64,000 nt of DNA from Chryseobacterium gleum (GCA_945888625.1 CAMDAH010000005.1:62001-126000); one strand, 5' to 3'; positions 27,411 through 37,198 are shown, counted from the first letter of the stretch. Notes: a model not told the origin generated them from the sequence alone. A program made the numbers and translations.

Positions 27411-27704
27411 TTAGTAGAGTTGATCTAACTCTGCTGTAAAATCTTGTAACGCGTTTTCAATAAGGGAATAATCTGGGGCTTGAACTTCTTTTTCTAATTT
27501 AGAAGAAGCGCCTTTTAGCAAAAGCTGAAGAGACGACATAGCCAACAAATCTTGCGAATCATTCACCGAATAATTCGCTTTCAAAAGGGCTATTGCATGA
27601 TTAATATCTTCTGCTGCCTTAAGCACTTTTTTCTCCTCCCCTTCCTGTATGGTGAGAGGATAAGAACGACCAGCTATTTCCACTTTTAAAGAAATTTTAC
27701 CCAT
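27411..27704 (-). CDS. zapA: Cell division protein ZapA
   Basis: A 97 aa FtsZ-ring stabiliser. KISLKVEIAGRSYPLTIQEGEEKKVLKAAEDIN corresponds to the ZapA N-terminal beta-alpha head (written here as GRSYPLTIQEGEEKKVLKAA, 12-31), and the remaining helix forms the coiled-coil tail. The length matches the family. It lies 3 bases after a small coiled-coil gene and 54 bases before rny, an arrangement frequent in Bacteroidota. Confidence 0.9.
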   Translation of the reverse strand: MGKISLKVEIAGRSYPLTIQEGEEKKVLKAAEDINHAIALLKANYSVNDSQDLLAMSSLQLLLKGASSKLEKEVQAPDYSLIENALQDFTAELDQLY

Positions 27705-27707
27705 TTC

Positions 27708-28019
27708 TTATTTTTTTATTGCTGCGATACAATTTTCTATTTCCTTAACCAAATCGTCAATTTGTTCATTACTTCTCCCATTAGAAGATAATAAATCATT
27801 AACAACCTGCTTATTGGTTTCCTCAACAATAGATTTAGCAGTTTTTAGTTCGATTTCCAACAACATCTTTGAACTTTTGATGTCAATCAAATCGGCTTTT
27901 AGTACTGCTAGCTGCGAATTCAATTCGGTAATTTTCTCTTTAGCACGTTGAAATTCTTGGTGAATTCCCAAAAACTTTTTACGTAAAAGCGCTATACTTA
28001 CCTGAATTTGCTCTGTCAT
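27708..28019 (-). CDS. Small coiled-coil protein next to zapA, ZapB-like candidate
   Basis: A 103 aa protein with almost continuous heptad-type helices (FQRAKEKITELNSQLAVLKA, IELKTAKSIVEETNK) and no signal peptide. I do not recognise a named family. Its position three bases upstream of zapA, its size and its coiled coil resemble the ZapA partner ZapB of gammaproteobacteria, so a division-ring role is possible, but this is inferred from context. It begins the zapA-rny run and is divergent from an M23 peptidase gene. Confidence 0.7.
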   Translation of the reverse strand: MTEQIQVSIALLRKKFLGIHQEFQRAKEKITELNSQLAVLKADLIDIKSSKMLLEIELKTAKSIVEETNKQVVNDLLSSNGRSNEQIDDLVKEIENCIAAIKK

Positions 28020-28100
28020 TTTGGCAACTTTTCACAAAGTTAATATACATTCGTTGAAAACAATATTTTTAACTCGGTATTTTCTTCTTTTTTGAAATAA

Positions 28101-28108
28101 TAACTTTG
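28101..28108 (+). promoter_or_regulatory. Candidate -7 element ending three bases before the M23 peptidase start
   Basis: TAACTTTG is an exact TAnnTTTG match that ends three bases before ATG 28112. If used, the transcript would begin at or just after the A of the start codon, giving a leaderless message or pointing to a downstream start. No good -33 TTG at the right distance. Confidence 0.35.
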
Positions 28109-28111
28109 GGC

Positions 28112-29812
28112 ATGAAAATTTACTGGCCATTAATTCTAATATTGGGTTTTATAATCCCTACATATTTCACTGCACAAAACGTCAAGCCCAACTATCACTC
28201 CCCCTTGGGGATTCCATTAAAACTTTCTGCTTCCTTTGGTGATATTCGTCCGAATCATTTCCATATGGGAATTGACTTTCGAACAAATGGCAAAGTTGGA
28301 TTATCTCTTTTTGCCATTGAGGCGGGTTATGTTTCGAGAATAAAAATTACGCCGCTTGGCTACGGAAGAGTAATTTATGTGAACCACCCAAACGGGGTTA
28401 CAAGCGTTTATGCTCACTGCTCAGCTTTTGAAAAAAATATTCAAGAACTTGTTAATACTTATCAAGAAAAAAATCAGTTGAACGTGATTGATATGTACTT
28501 CGATTCTACCCAAATTAAGGTGACAAAAGGACAACTCATCGCCTATTCTGGAAATTCTGGCAACTCCTCAGGCCCTCATTTACATTTCGAGCTAAGGGAT
28601 ACCGAAACAGAAAAAGCCCTGCATCCACTTGTTCATGGATTTAATGTAATTGACCAACAGGCACCAGTTCCGAGTACAATTTATCTTTATTCCGTAGATC
28701 AGCATGGATACTATATTAACGATAAAAAACTAGCCGTGCCAGTGCTAAAAAAAGATGGTGAATACCAGGTGGCAGGAAATAAAATTAGTATCCCACAAAA
28801 TTTTTTGAATGGAACTAATAAATTAATTATTGGTCTCGAAGGCAGTGATAAAATTGGCGAGGACTTGATTACTTGTGGCCTTTTCGAAAACGTGCTGATG
28901 GTGTCCAACGATACGATTTTTCACAGTATTATTGATACCGTGTCATTCGAGCATGACCGAATGATCAACGATTATTGCGATTACCACGAATACAAAACCA
29001 ATAACCGGAAAATTCACAAGTTTATTCACAAAAGACAAAATCCTTTGGCCATTTATAAATCCGATCCCGATAGGATTATTACCCTAAATGGGCATGACTC
29101 TATTGCGATTAGCATTCGTTTAAACGACACAAAAAGAAATACCTCAATTATTAATTTTGATTTGATTTATCGTTATGATATGGGTAAAATAAACCTTGAC
29201 GCTAAGCCAAGCAGCTTATATTTAAGACCTGACTCGTCGTATTATTTTGAGGCTTTTGGAAATTCACTTACCTTAAATCCATTTGCATTATTTGAACCTG
29301 AAAAAAAAGACATTTTAATTACCAAAGAAAAAATTCAACTCGGCAAACAAAGTACGCCATTAAATTTAGGGGCAATTATTTGCTTCTCGCCACTTGAAAA
29401 TGCATTAATATCAAAACAATACATCTATTCAATCGGAACTAAGGGACAAAAAGAGGCGCTTAAAACAAGTATTGTCAAAAATAAACTCGAAGCCGTTATT
29501 ACTTCATTGGGAACTTTTCAAGTAGGTATAGATTTAACACCGCCAACAATTAACCCTACTAATTTTTCGACCTCCGATACGATTGTAAATAAAAAAACAT
29601 TGGAATGGAAAGTCACTGACTCAAAAACAAGTATACAAGATTACAATTTATACCTGAACGGAAAGTGGAAAGTCCTAGAGTATGATAAAAAAAACAATGT
29701 GTTAATTCACTACATTAACGCCTCAGAAAAGGGAATAACTAACATTAAACTCACCGTAAAGGATGCCTGTAAAAATGAAATTACTTGGGCGAAAAAAATA
29801 CGTTTGTACTAA
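28112..29812 (+). CDS. M23 family metallopeptidase (LytM-like), exported
   Basis: A 566 aa exported zinc peptidase that would cut peptidoglycan cross-links or regulate amidases. Signal peptide about 1-22; the M23 domain follows at once: HFHMGIDF (the HxxxD motif, His51 and Asp55) and HLHFEL (HxH). A long C-terminal region (about 190-566) of beta-rich character has no motif that I recognise. The start is ATG 28112; a TTG two codons earlier is possible. It is convergent with tsaB, with their last four bases overlapping. Confidence 0.88.
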   Translation: MKIYWPLILILGFIIPTYFTAQNVKPNYHSPLGIPLKLSASFGDIRPNHFHMGIDFRTNGKVGLSLFAIEAGYVSRIKITPLGYGRVIYVNHPNGVTSVYAHCSAFEKNIQELVNTYQEKNQLNVIDMYFDSTQIKVTKGQLIAYSGNSGNSSGPHLHFELRDTETEKALHPLVHGFNVIDQQAPVPSTIYLYSVDQHGYYINDKKLAVPVLKKDGEYQVAGNKISIPQNFLNGTNKLIIGLEGSDKIGEDLITCGLFENVLMVSNDTIFHSIIDTVSFEHDRMINDYCDYHEYKTNNRKIHKFIHKRQNPLAIYKSDPDRIITLNGHDSIAISIRLNDTKRNTSIINFDLIYRYDMGKINLDAKPSSLYLRPDSSYYFEAFGNSLTLNPFALFEPEKKDILITKEKIQLGKQSTPLNLGAIICFSPLENALISKQYIYSIGTKGQKEALKTSIVKNKLEAVITSLGTFQVGIDLTPPTINPTNFSTSDTIVNKKTLEWKVTDSKTSIQDYNLYLNGKWKVLEYDKKNNVLIHYINASEKGITNIKLTVKDACKNEITWAKKIRLY

Positions 29813-30468
29813 TTCGAATAAAACTCCTTTCCATAATTAGGAACAAAATAAGCTACGTCTTCAAATTCGCTATTCAGGAACTTTTGATAAGCAATCTGTA
29901 TTTGACCTTTCGCAGAAGGAACGATGGATTCATCAAATTGAATATTTCTTGCCGACCAGAGCGCTTTTGCTTTTGTGGCGCCATCGCCTATTGCGAGAAA
30001 AGGATCATATGCAATGCTTGTCTGCTCGTCAATAATTTCTGGACCAACACATTTTAGATCGTTCATGTGTTCATCCACAAGTTGACTAAATACCTCCATC
30101 CTTCTTGCATCGAACATAGCGCATATCCTACAGCCTGGATGCTTTTCTTTTGCGAGGTAGAGTAGAGAGGATAGTGAAGGCACTGAAATTAATGGGATTG
30201 AAAGTCCAAAACAAATCCCTTTGGCCGTTGATATACCAATTCGAAGCCCTGTATATGAGCCTGGTCCAGAGGAAATAGAAACAGCTTGCAATTGGACGAA
30301 CTGAATTTTAGCACTTGCTACCACATTGGATATGAAGTTAGTAAGTAGCTCCCCATGAATAAATTCGTCGGTGGCCGACTCGGTTATAGAAAGAAGTTCA
30401 CCGTTCAATGATAAAGCGACAGAACAAACTTTTGTAGCTGTTTCAATATGCAAAATGTAAGTGGTCAT
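29809..30468 (-). CDS. tsaB: tRNA threonylcarbamoyladenosine biosynthesis protein TsaB
   Basis: Non-catalytic partner of TsaD in making t6A37 on ANN-decoding tRNAs. ILHIETATKVCSVALSLNG at the N-terminus, SSGPGSYTGLRIGISTAKG (67-85) and the DARRMEVFS segment are TsaB landmarks of the ASKHA fold. The 219 aa length is normal. ATGA overlap of four bases with the upstream response-regulator gene shows cotranscription. The association with a regulator is a positional fact; a functional link is not implied. Confidence 0.92.
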   Translation of the reverse strand: MTTYILHIETATKVCSVALSLNGELLSITESATDEFIHGELLTNFISNVVASAKIQFVQLQAVSISSGPGSYTGLRIGISTAKGICFGLSIPLISVPSLSSLLYLAKEKHPGCRICAMFDARRMEVFSQLVDEHMNDLKCVGPEIIDEQTSIAYDPFLAIGDGATKAKALWSARNIQFDESIVPSAKGQIQIAYQKFLNSEFEDVAYFVPNYGKEFYSN

Positions 30469-31154
30469 TCTTCAACAGCTAATTTAAAGCCAACGCCATG
30501 TATATTTGATAAGACAATAGTAGCGTCATCCCTAAGGTATTTTCGCAATTTGGTAATAAAAACATCCAAACTTCTTCCCACAAAATAATCATTTTGACCC
30601 CAAACGGCTGTTAAAATAATCTCTCTAGATAATACTTGCCCTTTAAACTTAAATAGCAATTTTAAAATTTGAGACTCCTTTTTTGTCAGGGACTTTTTAG
30701 TACCACTTATGGTTAAATGATTGTTTTCGGTGTCAAATAAAAATAAACCAATTTGTATTATCTTATCTTCTGGCTTGTCTACTTTGATATTGACCCGCCT
30801 TAACAATGCCCTTATTCGCAATTGCAATTCTTCAACGCTAAATGGCTTAGTCAAATAATCGTCCCCTCCTGAATTAAATCCCTCTAGTTTATCAACGGTC
30901 ATTGACTTAGCGCTTAAAAAAAGAATGGGAATATCGCTATTAATTTTTCGAATATCCCTGGATAGAGAAAAACCATCTTTCAAGGGCATCATTACATCGA
31001 AGATACAAAGATGAAATACTTTTTCATTGAAGCGTTTTAATGCATCACTGCCATCTGTTGCCAAAGTTACGTTATATCCATCTTGTCTTAATTGGGCAAC
31101 AAGAACGTAACCAAAGTTAAAATCATCTTCCGCTAAGAGAATATTTATCTCCAT
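30465..31154 (-). CDS. OmpR-family response regulator A
   Basis: A 229 aa two-domain regulator. Receiver domain (1-120): acidic pair Asp10/Asp11, phosphoacceptor Asp53 (CIFDVMMPLKDG), conserved Ser in FLSAK and Lys in TKPF. C-terminal winged helix (about 130-228) with SLTKKESQILKLLFKFKG, SREIILTAVWG and SLDVFITKLRKYL. No histidine kinase lies beside it, so its sensor is elsewhere. Four-base overlap with tsaB. Divergent from a second response regulator across a 212-base gap. Confidence 0.92.
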   Translation of the reverse strand: MEINILLAEDDFNFGYVLVAQLRQDGYNVTLATDGSDALKRFNEKVFHLCIFDVMMPLKDGFSLSRDIRKINSDIPILFLSAKSMTVDKLEGFNSGGDDYLTKPFSVEELQLRIRALLRRVNIKVDKPEDKIIQIGLFLFDTENNHLTISGTKKSLTKKESQILKLLFKFKGQVLSREIILTAVWGQNDYFVGRSLDVFITKLRKYLRDDATIVLSNIHGVGFKLAVEE

Positions 31155-31327
31155 AATTCCAAGTTAATAATTGCATTCAATTAAATGAACTTAAAATTAA
31201 TTTAAATAATTTACTAAGCCTTTCCTTCCACAAAATCTTTTGGACATAATTTTAAATAATAATACAAGCCAAAAATGGGTTTAAACTATACGAACATTTT
31301 AGCTTTTATAAGCTTGAAAATAAGTTT

Positions 31328-31359
31328 TTGGTAAAACTAGAGAAACTTTTGTAAATTCG
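31328..31359 (+). promoter_or_regulatory. Candidate promoter of response regulator B
   Basis: TTG (31328-31330, in TTTTTG) and TAAATTCG (31352-31359) are 21 bases apart, close to the Bacteroidota -33/-7 spacing. The -7 has one mismatch (C for T) to TAnnTTTG, the same variant as upstream of tRNA-Phe. It is eight bases from the start codon. The rest of the 212-base gap holds nothing else that I can support. Confidence 0.45.
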
Positions 31360-31366
31360 CATAGTT

Positions 31367-32044
31367 ATGGCAAAGATACTAATCGTCGATGACGAGGAAG
31401 ACATCAGAACGTTACTATTGTACAATCTCAAACGAGAAGGACATGACGTTTCCTGTGCTCAAAATGGCAAAGAAGCTGCAGAAAGCCTCGAAGCATCTGC
31501 ACCTGATTTAATTATTTTAGACGTTATGATGCCTCAGATGGATGGTATTGAATTTTGTGAGTACGTTAAAGCAAATCCAAAATGGGAGCGCATCATTATC
31601 TGTTTTCTAACCGCCCGAGGCGAAGATTACAGCCAAATTGCCGGCTTTCAGTCTGGAGGAGACGATTACGTAACTAAACCAATCAAACCCAAAGTGTTGA
31701 TAAGTCGGCTAAATGCGTTGTTAAGGCGAAATAATGGCTCTGAGATTTTCGATAACAAGCAACATATAAAGATTGACCGGGAACGTTACCTCGTAATCAA
31801 GGATGGTGCGGAAATACACTTACCACGTAAAGAATTTGAACTATTGGCCTTACTTGTATCGAAACCTACTTTTGTATTTAACCGCGAAGCTATTTTAACC
31901 AGCGTATGGGGCACCGAAATAATTGTTGGTGACCGCACAATAGATGTCCACATCAGAAAAATTAGAGAGAAAATTGGTAATCATATGATTTCTACCGTAA
32001 AGGGAGTCGGTTATAAGTTTCATGATAATGAGGAAGAAATTTAA
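31367..32044 (+). CDS. OmpR/PhoB-family response regulator B
   Basis: A 225 aa two-domain regulator. Receiver: Asp8/Asp9/Glu10 cluster, phosphoacceptor Asp52 (LIILDVMMPQMDG), Thr in FLTARG, Lys in TKPI. Winged-helix DNA-binding domain about 130-222 with LPRKEFELLALLVSKP, NREAILTSVWG and RTIDVHIRKIREKIG. It is closer to PhoB/PhoP than regulator A. No kinase gene neighbours it; in Bacteroidota the partner is often distant. A single-gene unit with its own promoter. Confidence 0.92.
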   Translation: MAKILIVDDEEDIRTLLLYNLKREGHDVSCAQNGKEAAESLEASAPDLIILDVMMPQMDGIEFCEYVKANPKWERIIICFLTARGEDYSQIAGFQSGGDDYVTKPIKPKVLISRLNALLRRNNGSEIFDNKQHIKIDRERYLVIKDGAEIHLPRKEFELLALLVSKPTFVFNREAILTSVWGTEIIVGDRTIDVHIRKIREKIGNHMISTVKGVGYKFHDNEEEI

Positions 32045-32106
32045 CGAAAAGAAGAGAACCTTAAAACTTTAGAAAAGCCATAAATTCAACTTTAAATATC
32101 CCAAAA

Positions 32107-33645
32107 ATGAAAATAATCAGTTTGTTTTTTTTCCTAGGAATACTTCAAGTGTCCTATTCACAAGAGGCCCCGGTCATTCCTTCACCAGAAAAGCCCAGTG
32201 TAACTGATAATATTTTGTTCGAACTGAAAGATTGGGATCCTATTCGAGGCCTTTGGTTATCCGAAAGCATAATGGCGATGTCAACTAATCAAGTCATTCC
32301 AGATAGAACTTTTGCTGAAGAATTGACGCCGTATGAACTATTGAGTTTGATGCCTAAAGAAAAGAGGGAAGACTTAAAAGATTATATTGAGACCAACAAC
32401 ACTGGTGCGCAACCAACAAATAACTCATTTACCACTTTACTCTTAGCGCTAATTAACAATACTTTTTGCAAAACAATTCAAGGCCGCAGCTACGGTGACC
32501 CTCATTTAAAATCCTTTGACAATGCTACGTATTCATTTCAAACAGTAGGTGAATTCGAATTGTCAAAATCTTCCGATAAAAACTTTGAGATTCAAGCGAG
32601 ACAAAAAGCACAAAGTGATAATTTCTCCTTGAACTCGGCAATAGCCATGAATGTTTCTGGTGATCGAGTAGGCTTTTATGCTGAAGACGCACCCTCTCGG
32701 AATGTTACGCCATTATTTTTAGATGGTGCGCCAATACAATTACAAGGAAGAACCTATTTTTTACCGCATGGAGGAACAATTAAGTTAAATGGAAGTAATT
32801 ATATTATCACGTGGCCTACAGGCGAAATACTGATTCTTAATAATAGAGCTAGTGGCGGGACGAATTTCATTAATGTAACTGTTACAATTTTTGAGTGTAG
32901 CACACAAACATACAGTGGCTTACTTGGGAATGCGAATAAAAATATTAATGATGATTTTAACGGCAGAAACAACAATCAAGCGCCCCCTGTCTACCAAGCA
33001 TTCTCAACATTTGGGAATCCTTTAATGCAGCAAGCATCAATTATTGCTGAAAAAGAGTACTTAAGCTATCTATCACAAAGTTTTGCAGATGATTGGCGAG
33101 TAACAGATATGACTACATTATTTGATTATTCAAACGGGACAAATACAGCTTCTTTTACAGACCGACGTTTCCCAATGGTTCATCTAACAGTAGCAGACCT
33201 GAATGCCAATCAGCAATCAATGGCTAGACAAAGATGCGAAGCAATGGGTATAAGCCCCGATGAAATGGGAGGATGCATCTTTGATCAAGGGTATTTAAAT
33301 ATTCCTCCGAATCCTGTTCCTTCGCCATCATTAGCAACGGAAGGTGTGGTTCTTAATAAATTAGAAAGACCATTATTAAATACCAATACGCATCAAATTT
33401 TAGCTCCTAAAAATCCAAGCGGAGAAGCGCAACCAAAACCACCAAGTGAAAATCCCATCGAAGAAAAGCCAGGAAGAACTGATATTAAAACAAATGATAA
33501 TAACAATACAATTGTAAAACCAAGCCAACCGATCCAAATCAAGGTGCCAAACAACAATAACAAACCTGCTCCTATTAATACAAACAAGCCAAGCAATACA
33601 TCACCAGTCATACCAATCAAAAATGGAAAACCAGGCAAAGGATAA
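32107..33645 (+). CDS. Secreted von Willebrand factor type D domain protein
   Basis: A 512 aa exported protein: signal peptide (1-18, ending SYSQ), an N-terminal alpha-rich part, a VWD domain (about 121-305) starting CKTIQGRSYGDPHLKSFDN and including YSGLLGNANKNINDDFNGR, which preserves the GDPH and GLxGN signatures, and a low-complexity C-terminal tail (about 395-512) rich in Pro, Asn and Lys. VWD domains in bacteria occur in surface or secreted multimerising proteins. No T9SS tail is visible. Its last 23 bases overlap the start of the alkaline phosphatase gene. Confidence 0.8.
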   Translation: MKIISLFFFLGILQVSYSQEAPVIPSPEKPSVTDNILFELKDWDPIRGLWLSESIMAMSTNQVIPDRTFAEELTPYELLSLMPKEKREDLKDYIETNNTGAQPTNNSFTTLLLALINNTFCKTIQGRSYGDPHLKSFDNATYSFQTVGEFELSKSSDKNFEIQARQKAQSDNFSLNSAIAMNVSGDRVGFYAEDAPSRNVTPLFLDGAPIQLQGRTYFLPHGGTIKLNGSNYIITWPTGEILILNNRASGGTNFINVTVTIFECSTQTYSGLLGNANKNINDDFNGRNNNQAPPVYQAFSTFGNPLMQQASIIAEKEYLSYLSQSFADDWRVTDMTTLFDYSNGTNTASFTDRRFPMVHLTVADLNANQQSMARQRCEAMGISPDEMGGCIFDQGYLNIPPNPVPSPSLATEGVVLNKLERPLLNTNTHQILAPKNPSGEAQPKPPSENPIEEKPGRTDIKTNDNNNTIVKPSQPIQIKVPNNNNKPAPINTNKPSNTSPVIPIKNGKPGKG

Positions 33646-35272
33646 ATTGTCCTTTCTTTTATTTTTTGTGCTTCTCTTCTTTTTCAACGGAACTCTAATA
33701 GCACAAAAGAAAAACAAACTTATAGTTGGAATCGTCATTGATCAAATGTGCTACGAGTATTTATACCGCTATCAGCATCATTTTACCAAAGGTGGCTTTA
33801 ATGCCCTGATGAAAAATGGTGTGAATTGCCGCAATGTGAATTACAATTACGTCCCAACCTACACTGGGCCAGGCCACGCCTCCATTTACACCGGAACGAG
33901 CCCAAATAATCATGGGATTATTGGTAACAGTTGGTATGATCGAGAAGCGAAAGGAAATATAAACTGTGTTGAAGATTTAAATGAAACGGGTATAGGTACA
34001 CTTTCCTCAAACGGAAAGGCCTCACCAAAAAGACTAAAAACGTATACCATTACAGACCAGTTAAAACTAAGTTATCCCAGTGCAAAGGTCATTTCATTAT
34101 CCATAAAAAATCGCAGCGCAATATTACCTGGTGGACACTTAAGCAATGGTAGTTATTGGTTCGATTCGAAAAGTGGCACTTTCACAACAAGTACCTATTA
34201 CATGAAAAAATTACCCGATTGGTTGTTAAAATTTAATGCCACAAAAAATGCCACGAGTTATCTTGCAGATTGGGAATTATTGTATCCAATAGAGAATTAT
34301 GTTGCTGGAAAAAAGGACTCTAGTAAATATGAAGCACTAATTGGTGGTAAAACAACTGCTGTATTTCCTTATAACTTCACGGAGTTTAACTCAGAAGATT
34401 TTTCAGACTTTACTATTTCCCCTGCTGCAAACAGTTTGTTAACAGATTTAGCCATTGACGCGTTAAAAAATGAGTCGCTAGGGAAAGATGATCAAACGGA
34501 TATGCTTTGCTTAAGTTATTCTACACCCGATATTGCTGGACATAGTTTTGGTCCATACTCGCTTGAAATGGAAGATATGTATGCACGCTTGGATCTTGAA
34601 CTTGCCAAATTAATAAAAGCGATTAGTGAACAAGTTGGTAGACATAATTTCACGCTATTTCTTACTGCCGACCATGCCGTCGTTCCAATACCCCAAATGT
34701 TAATGGACATGAGGCTCCCCGGCGGCTACCACGCGAGCAATTCGAAATTAAAAAGCCTTAAAGCAGCTGTCAAAACTGAATTTAATTCCAATATAAGTCT
34801 TAAAGAAACAAATGAGAATATTTACTTAAACCGAAAAGAAATTGACTCCTTGAAATTAAACTTTTCTGAAGTATGCCAATTCATAGCCAATGAAATTAGA
34901 GAATGGCCAGAAGTTAAGTCTGTTTTCACCGCACACCAATTACTTGAAGACCCAGTTGGCAATGATGAATGGCGTAAAATGCTATTTCTTGGGTTTGACT
35001 ACCAGCGAAGTGGAGACATTCTTTACCTTTTGCAACCTGGTTATTTACCTGTGGCAGACGAATCAGAAAAAAAAGGAACTTCACACGGGTCTGCCTTTAA
35101 TTACGACACACACGTACCCTTGCTTTGGTATGGTGGCGGACTGAAAGCAAAAGATGTTTTTCGACCAATGGACATTACTGACATCTCGGCTACATTGACC
35201 CACCTATTGTTTTTACAACGATCAGGTGCAATGACCGGACAACCAATTGTGGAGGTTCTTGAAAAAAAATGA
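33623..35272 (+). CDS. PafA-like alkaline phosphatase family protein
   Basis: A 549 aa exported metallo-phosphatase of the alkaline phosphatase superfamily. Signal peptide about 1-28. Metal-binding Asp40 (IVIDQM), nucleophile Thr81 (TYTGPGHAS), Asn102, and the pair Lys162/Arg164 (IKNRSAI) line up with the residues that define PafA of Elizabethkingia, a phosphate-irrepressible periplasmic monoesterase. TPDIAGHSFGP, FLTADHA and GSAFNYDTHVPL supply the remaining metal ligands. It begins inside the VWD gene, so both are likely translated together. Phosphate scavenging in the periplasm is the probable role. Confidence 0.88.
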   Translation: MENQAKDKLSFLLFFVLLFFFNGTLIAQKKNKLIVGIVIDQMCYEYLYRYQHHFTKGGFNALMKNGVNCRNVNYNYVPTYTGPGHASIYTGTSPNNHGIIGNSWYDREAKGNINCVEDLNETGIGTLSSNGKASPKRLKTYTITDQLKLSYPSAKVISLSIKNRSAILPGGHLSNGSYWFDSKSGTFTTSTYYMKKLPDWLLKFNATKNATSYLADWELLYPIENYVAGKKDSSKYEALIGGKTTAVFPYNFTEFNSEDFSDFTISPAANSLLTDLAIDALKNESLGKDDQTDMLCLSYSTPDIAGHSFGPYSLEMEDMYARLDLELAKLIKAISEQVGRHNFTLFLTADHAVVPIPQMLMDMRLPGGYHASNSKLKSLKAAVKTEFNSNISLKETNENIYLNRKEIDSLKLNFSEVCQFIANEIREWPEVKSVFTAHQLLEDPVGNDEWRKMLFLGFDYQRSGDILYLLQPGYLPVADESEKKGTSHGSAFNYDTHVPLLWYGGGLKAKDVFRPMDITDISATLTHLLFLQRSGAMTGQPIVEVLEKK

Positions 35273-35273
35273 G

Positions 35274-36224
35274 TTAGGTATTAAGTCCTTGCAGGTACAA
35301 TTGAACATTGTTAAAAATTCTTTCCTCTGCATTTTCAACTGCCGTTTTCACAAACTTCATCCCTGTTATTCGCTCGTATAATTCTATGTACCTTTCAGAA
35401 ATAAGCGCAACAAAATCATCCGGCATTTCAGGAACTTTTTGACCTTCAAGACCTTGAAATCCATTCTCAATTAACCATTGCCGAACAAACTCTTTTGACA
35501 ATTGCTTTTGCTCGACTCCCGCAGCCTGCCGTTCTTCGTATCCATCGGCATAAAAATAACGAGATGAGTCCGGCGTGTGAATTTCATCTATTAAAATAAC
35601 ATCCCCGTTTAATAAACCAAACTCGTATTTCGTATCCACCAATAATAAACCTTGCAAACTAGCCATTTCAGCACCTCTTTGAAATAACTGATGGGTGTAC
35701 AATTCCATTTTCGCGTAAATCTCGGGAGCGACATGCCCGTGTGACAATATATCTTCCTTGGAAATATCTATGTCGTGTCCTTCCTCTGCCTTTACTGCAG
35801 GTGTTATTATGGGGTGTGGAAATCGGTCATTTTCTTTTAGTCCCTCCGGTAAAGCGACACCACACAAAACTCTTTTTCCTAAACCGTACTCTCGAGCTGC
35901 ATGTCCAGCTAAAAATCCACGAATAACCATTTCAACACGAATGGGTTTACAAGCATATCCGACTGCAACACAAGGATCTGGGGTGGCAATTAACCAATTT
36001 GGTACAATATCACTAGTTGCATTCAAAAAATAGGTGGCCACTTGGTTGAGCACTTGTCCTTTGTATGGTATTCCTTTTGGAAGAATGTGGTCAAAAGCCG
36101 AAATTCGATCGCTCGCCACCATTACCAAACGATCACCTGTTAAGGTAAACACATCGCGAACTTTACCATGATAGACATCAATTTGGCCGTCAAAATTATA
36201 AACGACTTTGGACATTTTATTCAT
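35274..36224 (-). CDS. purC: Phosphoribosylaminoimidazole-succinocarboxamide synthase
   Basis: De novo purine enzyme (SAICAR synthase) joining CAIR and aspartate with ATP. GKVRDVF (20-26), [17 protein letters not shown]-like [19 protein letters not shown], and [12 protein letters not shown] are its signatures. The 316 aa length matches the long bacterial/yeast-like form. The ATG at 36224 overlaps the phoH stop as ATGA (36221-36224), which decides this start over an ATG at 36215. A phoH-purC pair is common in Bacteroidota. Confidence 0.95.
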   Translation of the reverse strand: MNKMSKVVYNFDGQIDVYHGKVRDVFTLTGDRLVMVASDRISAFDHILPKGIPYKGQVLNQVATYFLNATSDIVPNWLIATPDPCVAVGYACKPIRVEMVIRGFLAGHAAREYGLGKRVLCGVALPEGLKENDRFPHPIITPAVKAEEGHDIDISKEDILSHGHVAPEIYAKMELYTHQLFQRGAEMASLQGLLLVDTKYEFGLLNGDVILIDEIHTPDSSRYFYADGYEERQAAGVEQKQLSKEFVRQWLIENGFQGLEGQKVPEMPDDFVALISERYIELYERITGMKFVKTAVENAEERIFNNVQLYLQGLNT

Positions 36225-37198
36225 TGTGATTTTTCATTTTGAGGTGATTTTTCTTCTGATTTCTCGTAGGCTTCAATTATTTTACAAACTAATTTATGTC
36301 GTATTATATCGCTTTTTCCCAGTCTAATTATCCCTATTTCTTCAATATCTTCTAAAATCTCTAAGGCATAATTTAGGCCTGATTTCTGACGAAGAGGCAA
36401 ATCAACTTGGGACATATCGCCCGTGATAACAAATTTAGCAGTCATCCCCATGCGTGTCAAAAACATCTTCATTTGCAGACTGGTCGTATTTTGTGCTTCG
36501 TCGAGAATAACAAACGCCTTATCCAGTGTTCTTCCCCTCATGAAAGCCAAGGGAGCAATCTCAATGATACCGGTCTCGAGCATATTTGCTAATTTGTCAG
36601 GAGGAATCATATCCCTTAATGCGTCATACAAGGGCATGAGATAGGGATCTAATTTATCTTTTAAATCACCCGGCAGAAAGCCAAGGTTTTCACCCGCTTC
36701 AACAGCTGGACGAGTCAATACAATTCGTTTAATCTCCTTTGCTTTGAGTGCCCGGACAGCTAAAGCAACAGCTGTATACGTTTTCCCTGTACCTGCTGGT
36801 CCCACAGCGAATACCATGTCATGATTATAAACTGCTTCAACTAATTTTTTTTGGTTAACCGTTCGCGCTTTAATTTTATTTCCTCCATTTCCATGAACGA
36901 GTATTTCGTCATCCATCCCCTTAGTCAACAAAGAGGCACCGTTTGCGAGCATAAGGTTATCAATGTTGTTTATTGTTAAGGAATTGAACGTTTCAAAATG
37001 CCTAACAATCAATTCGAATTTACGCTCAAATTCATCCATGGATTCGAGGTCACCGTTAATTTTTAAAATACTACCTCGAGATAAGACAGATAGTTTTGGA
37101 AAAAAATTCTTTAAATGTTTTAAATTTTGGTTATTAACACCGAATAAATCAGCTGGATTTACTCCTTCAATGGCAATTTCTCTATTTTCTAGCTTCAA
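36221..37198 (-). CDS. phoH: PhoH-family ATPase
   Basis: A cytoplasmic P-loop ATPase of the PhoH/YbeZ family, linked to RNA metabolism and ribosome maturation in other bacteria. The N-terminal ~100 residues form the small nucleic-acid binding-like domain, GPAGTGKT (133-140) is Walker A, and [11 protein letters not shown] Walker [21 protein letters not shown] near the C-terminus is typical. The 325 aa length is standard. Divergent from the SAM-hydrolysing enzyme gene, with an inverted repeat between. Confidence 0.92.
   Translation of the reverse strand: MKLENREIAIEGVNPADLFGVNNQNLKHLKNFFPKLSVLSRGSILKINGDLESMDEFERKFELIVRHFETFNSLTINNIDNLMLANGASLLTKGMDDEILVHGNGGNKIKARTVNQKKLVEAVYNHDMVFAVGPAGTGKTYTAVALAVRALKAKEIKRIVLTRPAVEAGENLGFLPGDLKDKLDPYLMPLYDALRDMIPPDKLANMLETGIIEIAPLAFMRGRTLDKAFVILDEAQNTTSLQMKMFLTRMGMTAKFVITGDMSQVDLPLRQKSGLNYALEILEDIEEIGIIRLGKSDIIRHKLVCKIIEAYEKSEEKSPQNEKSQ

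Noticed and set aside
32107-35272. VWD-phosphatase overlap as a frameshifted single gene
   Set aside because: Each product has its own signal peptide, so they are two genes.
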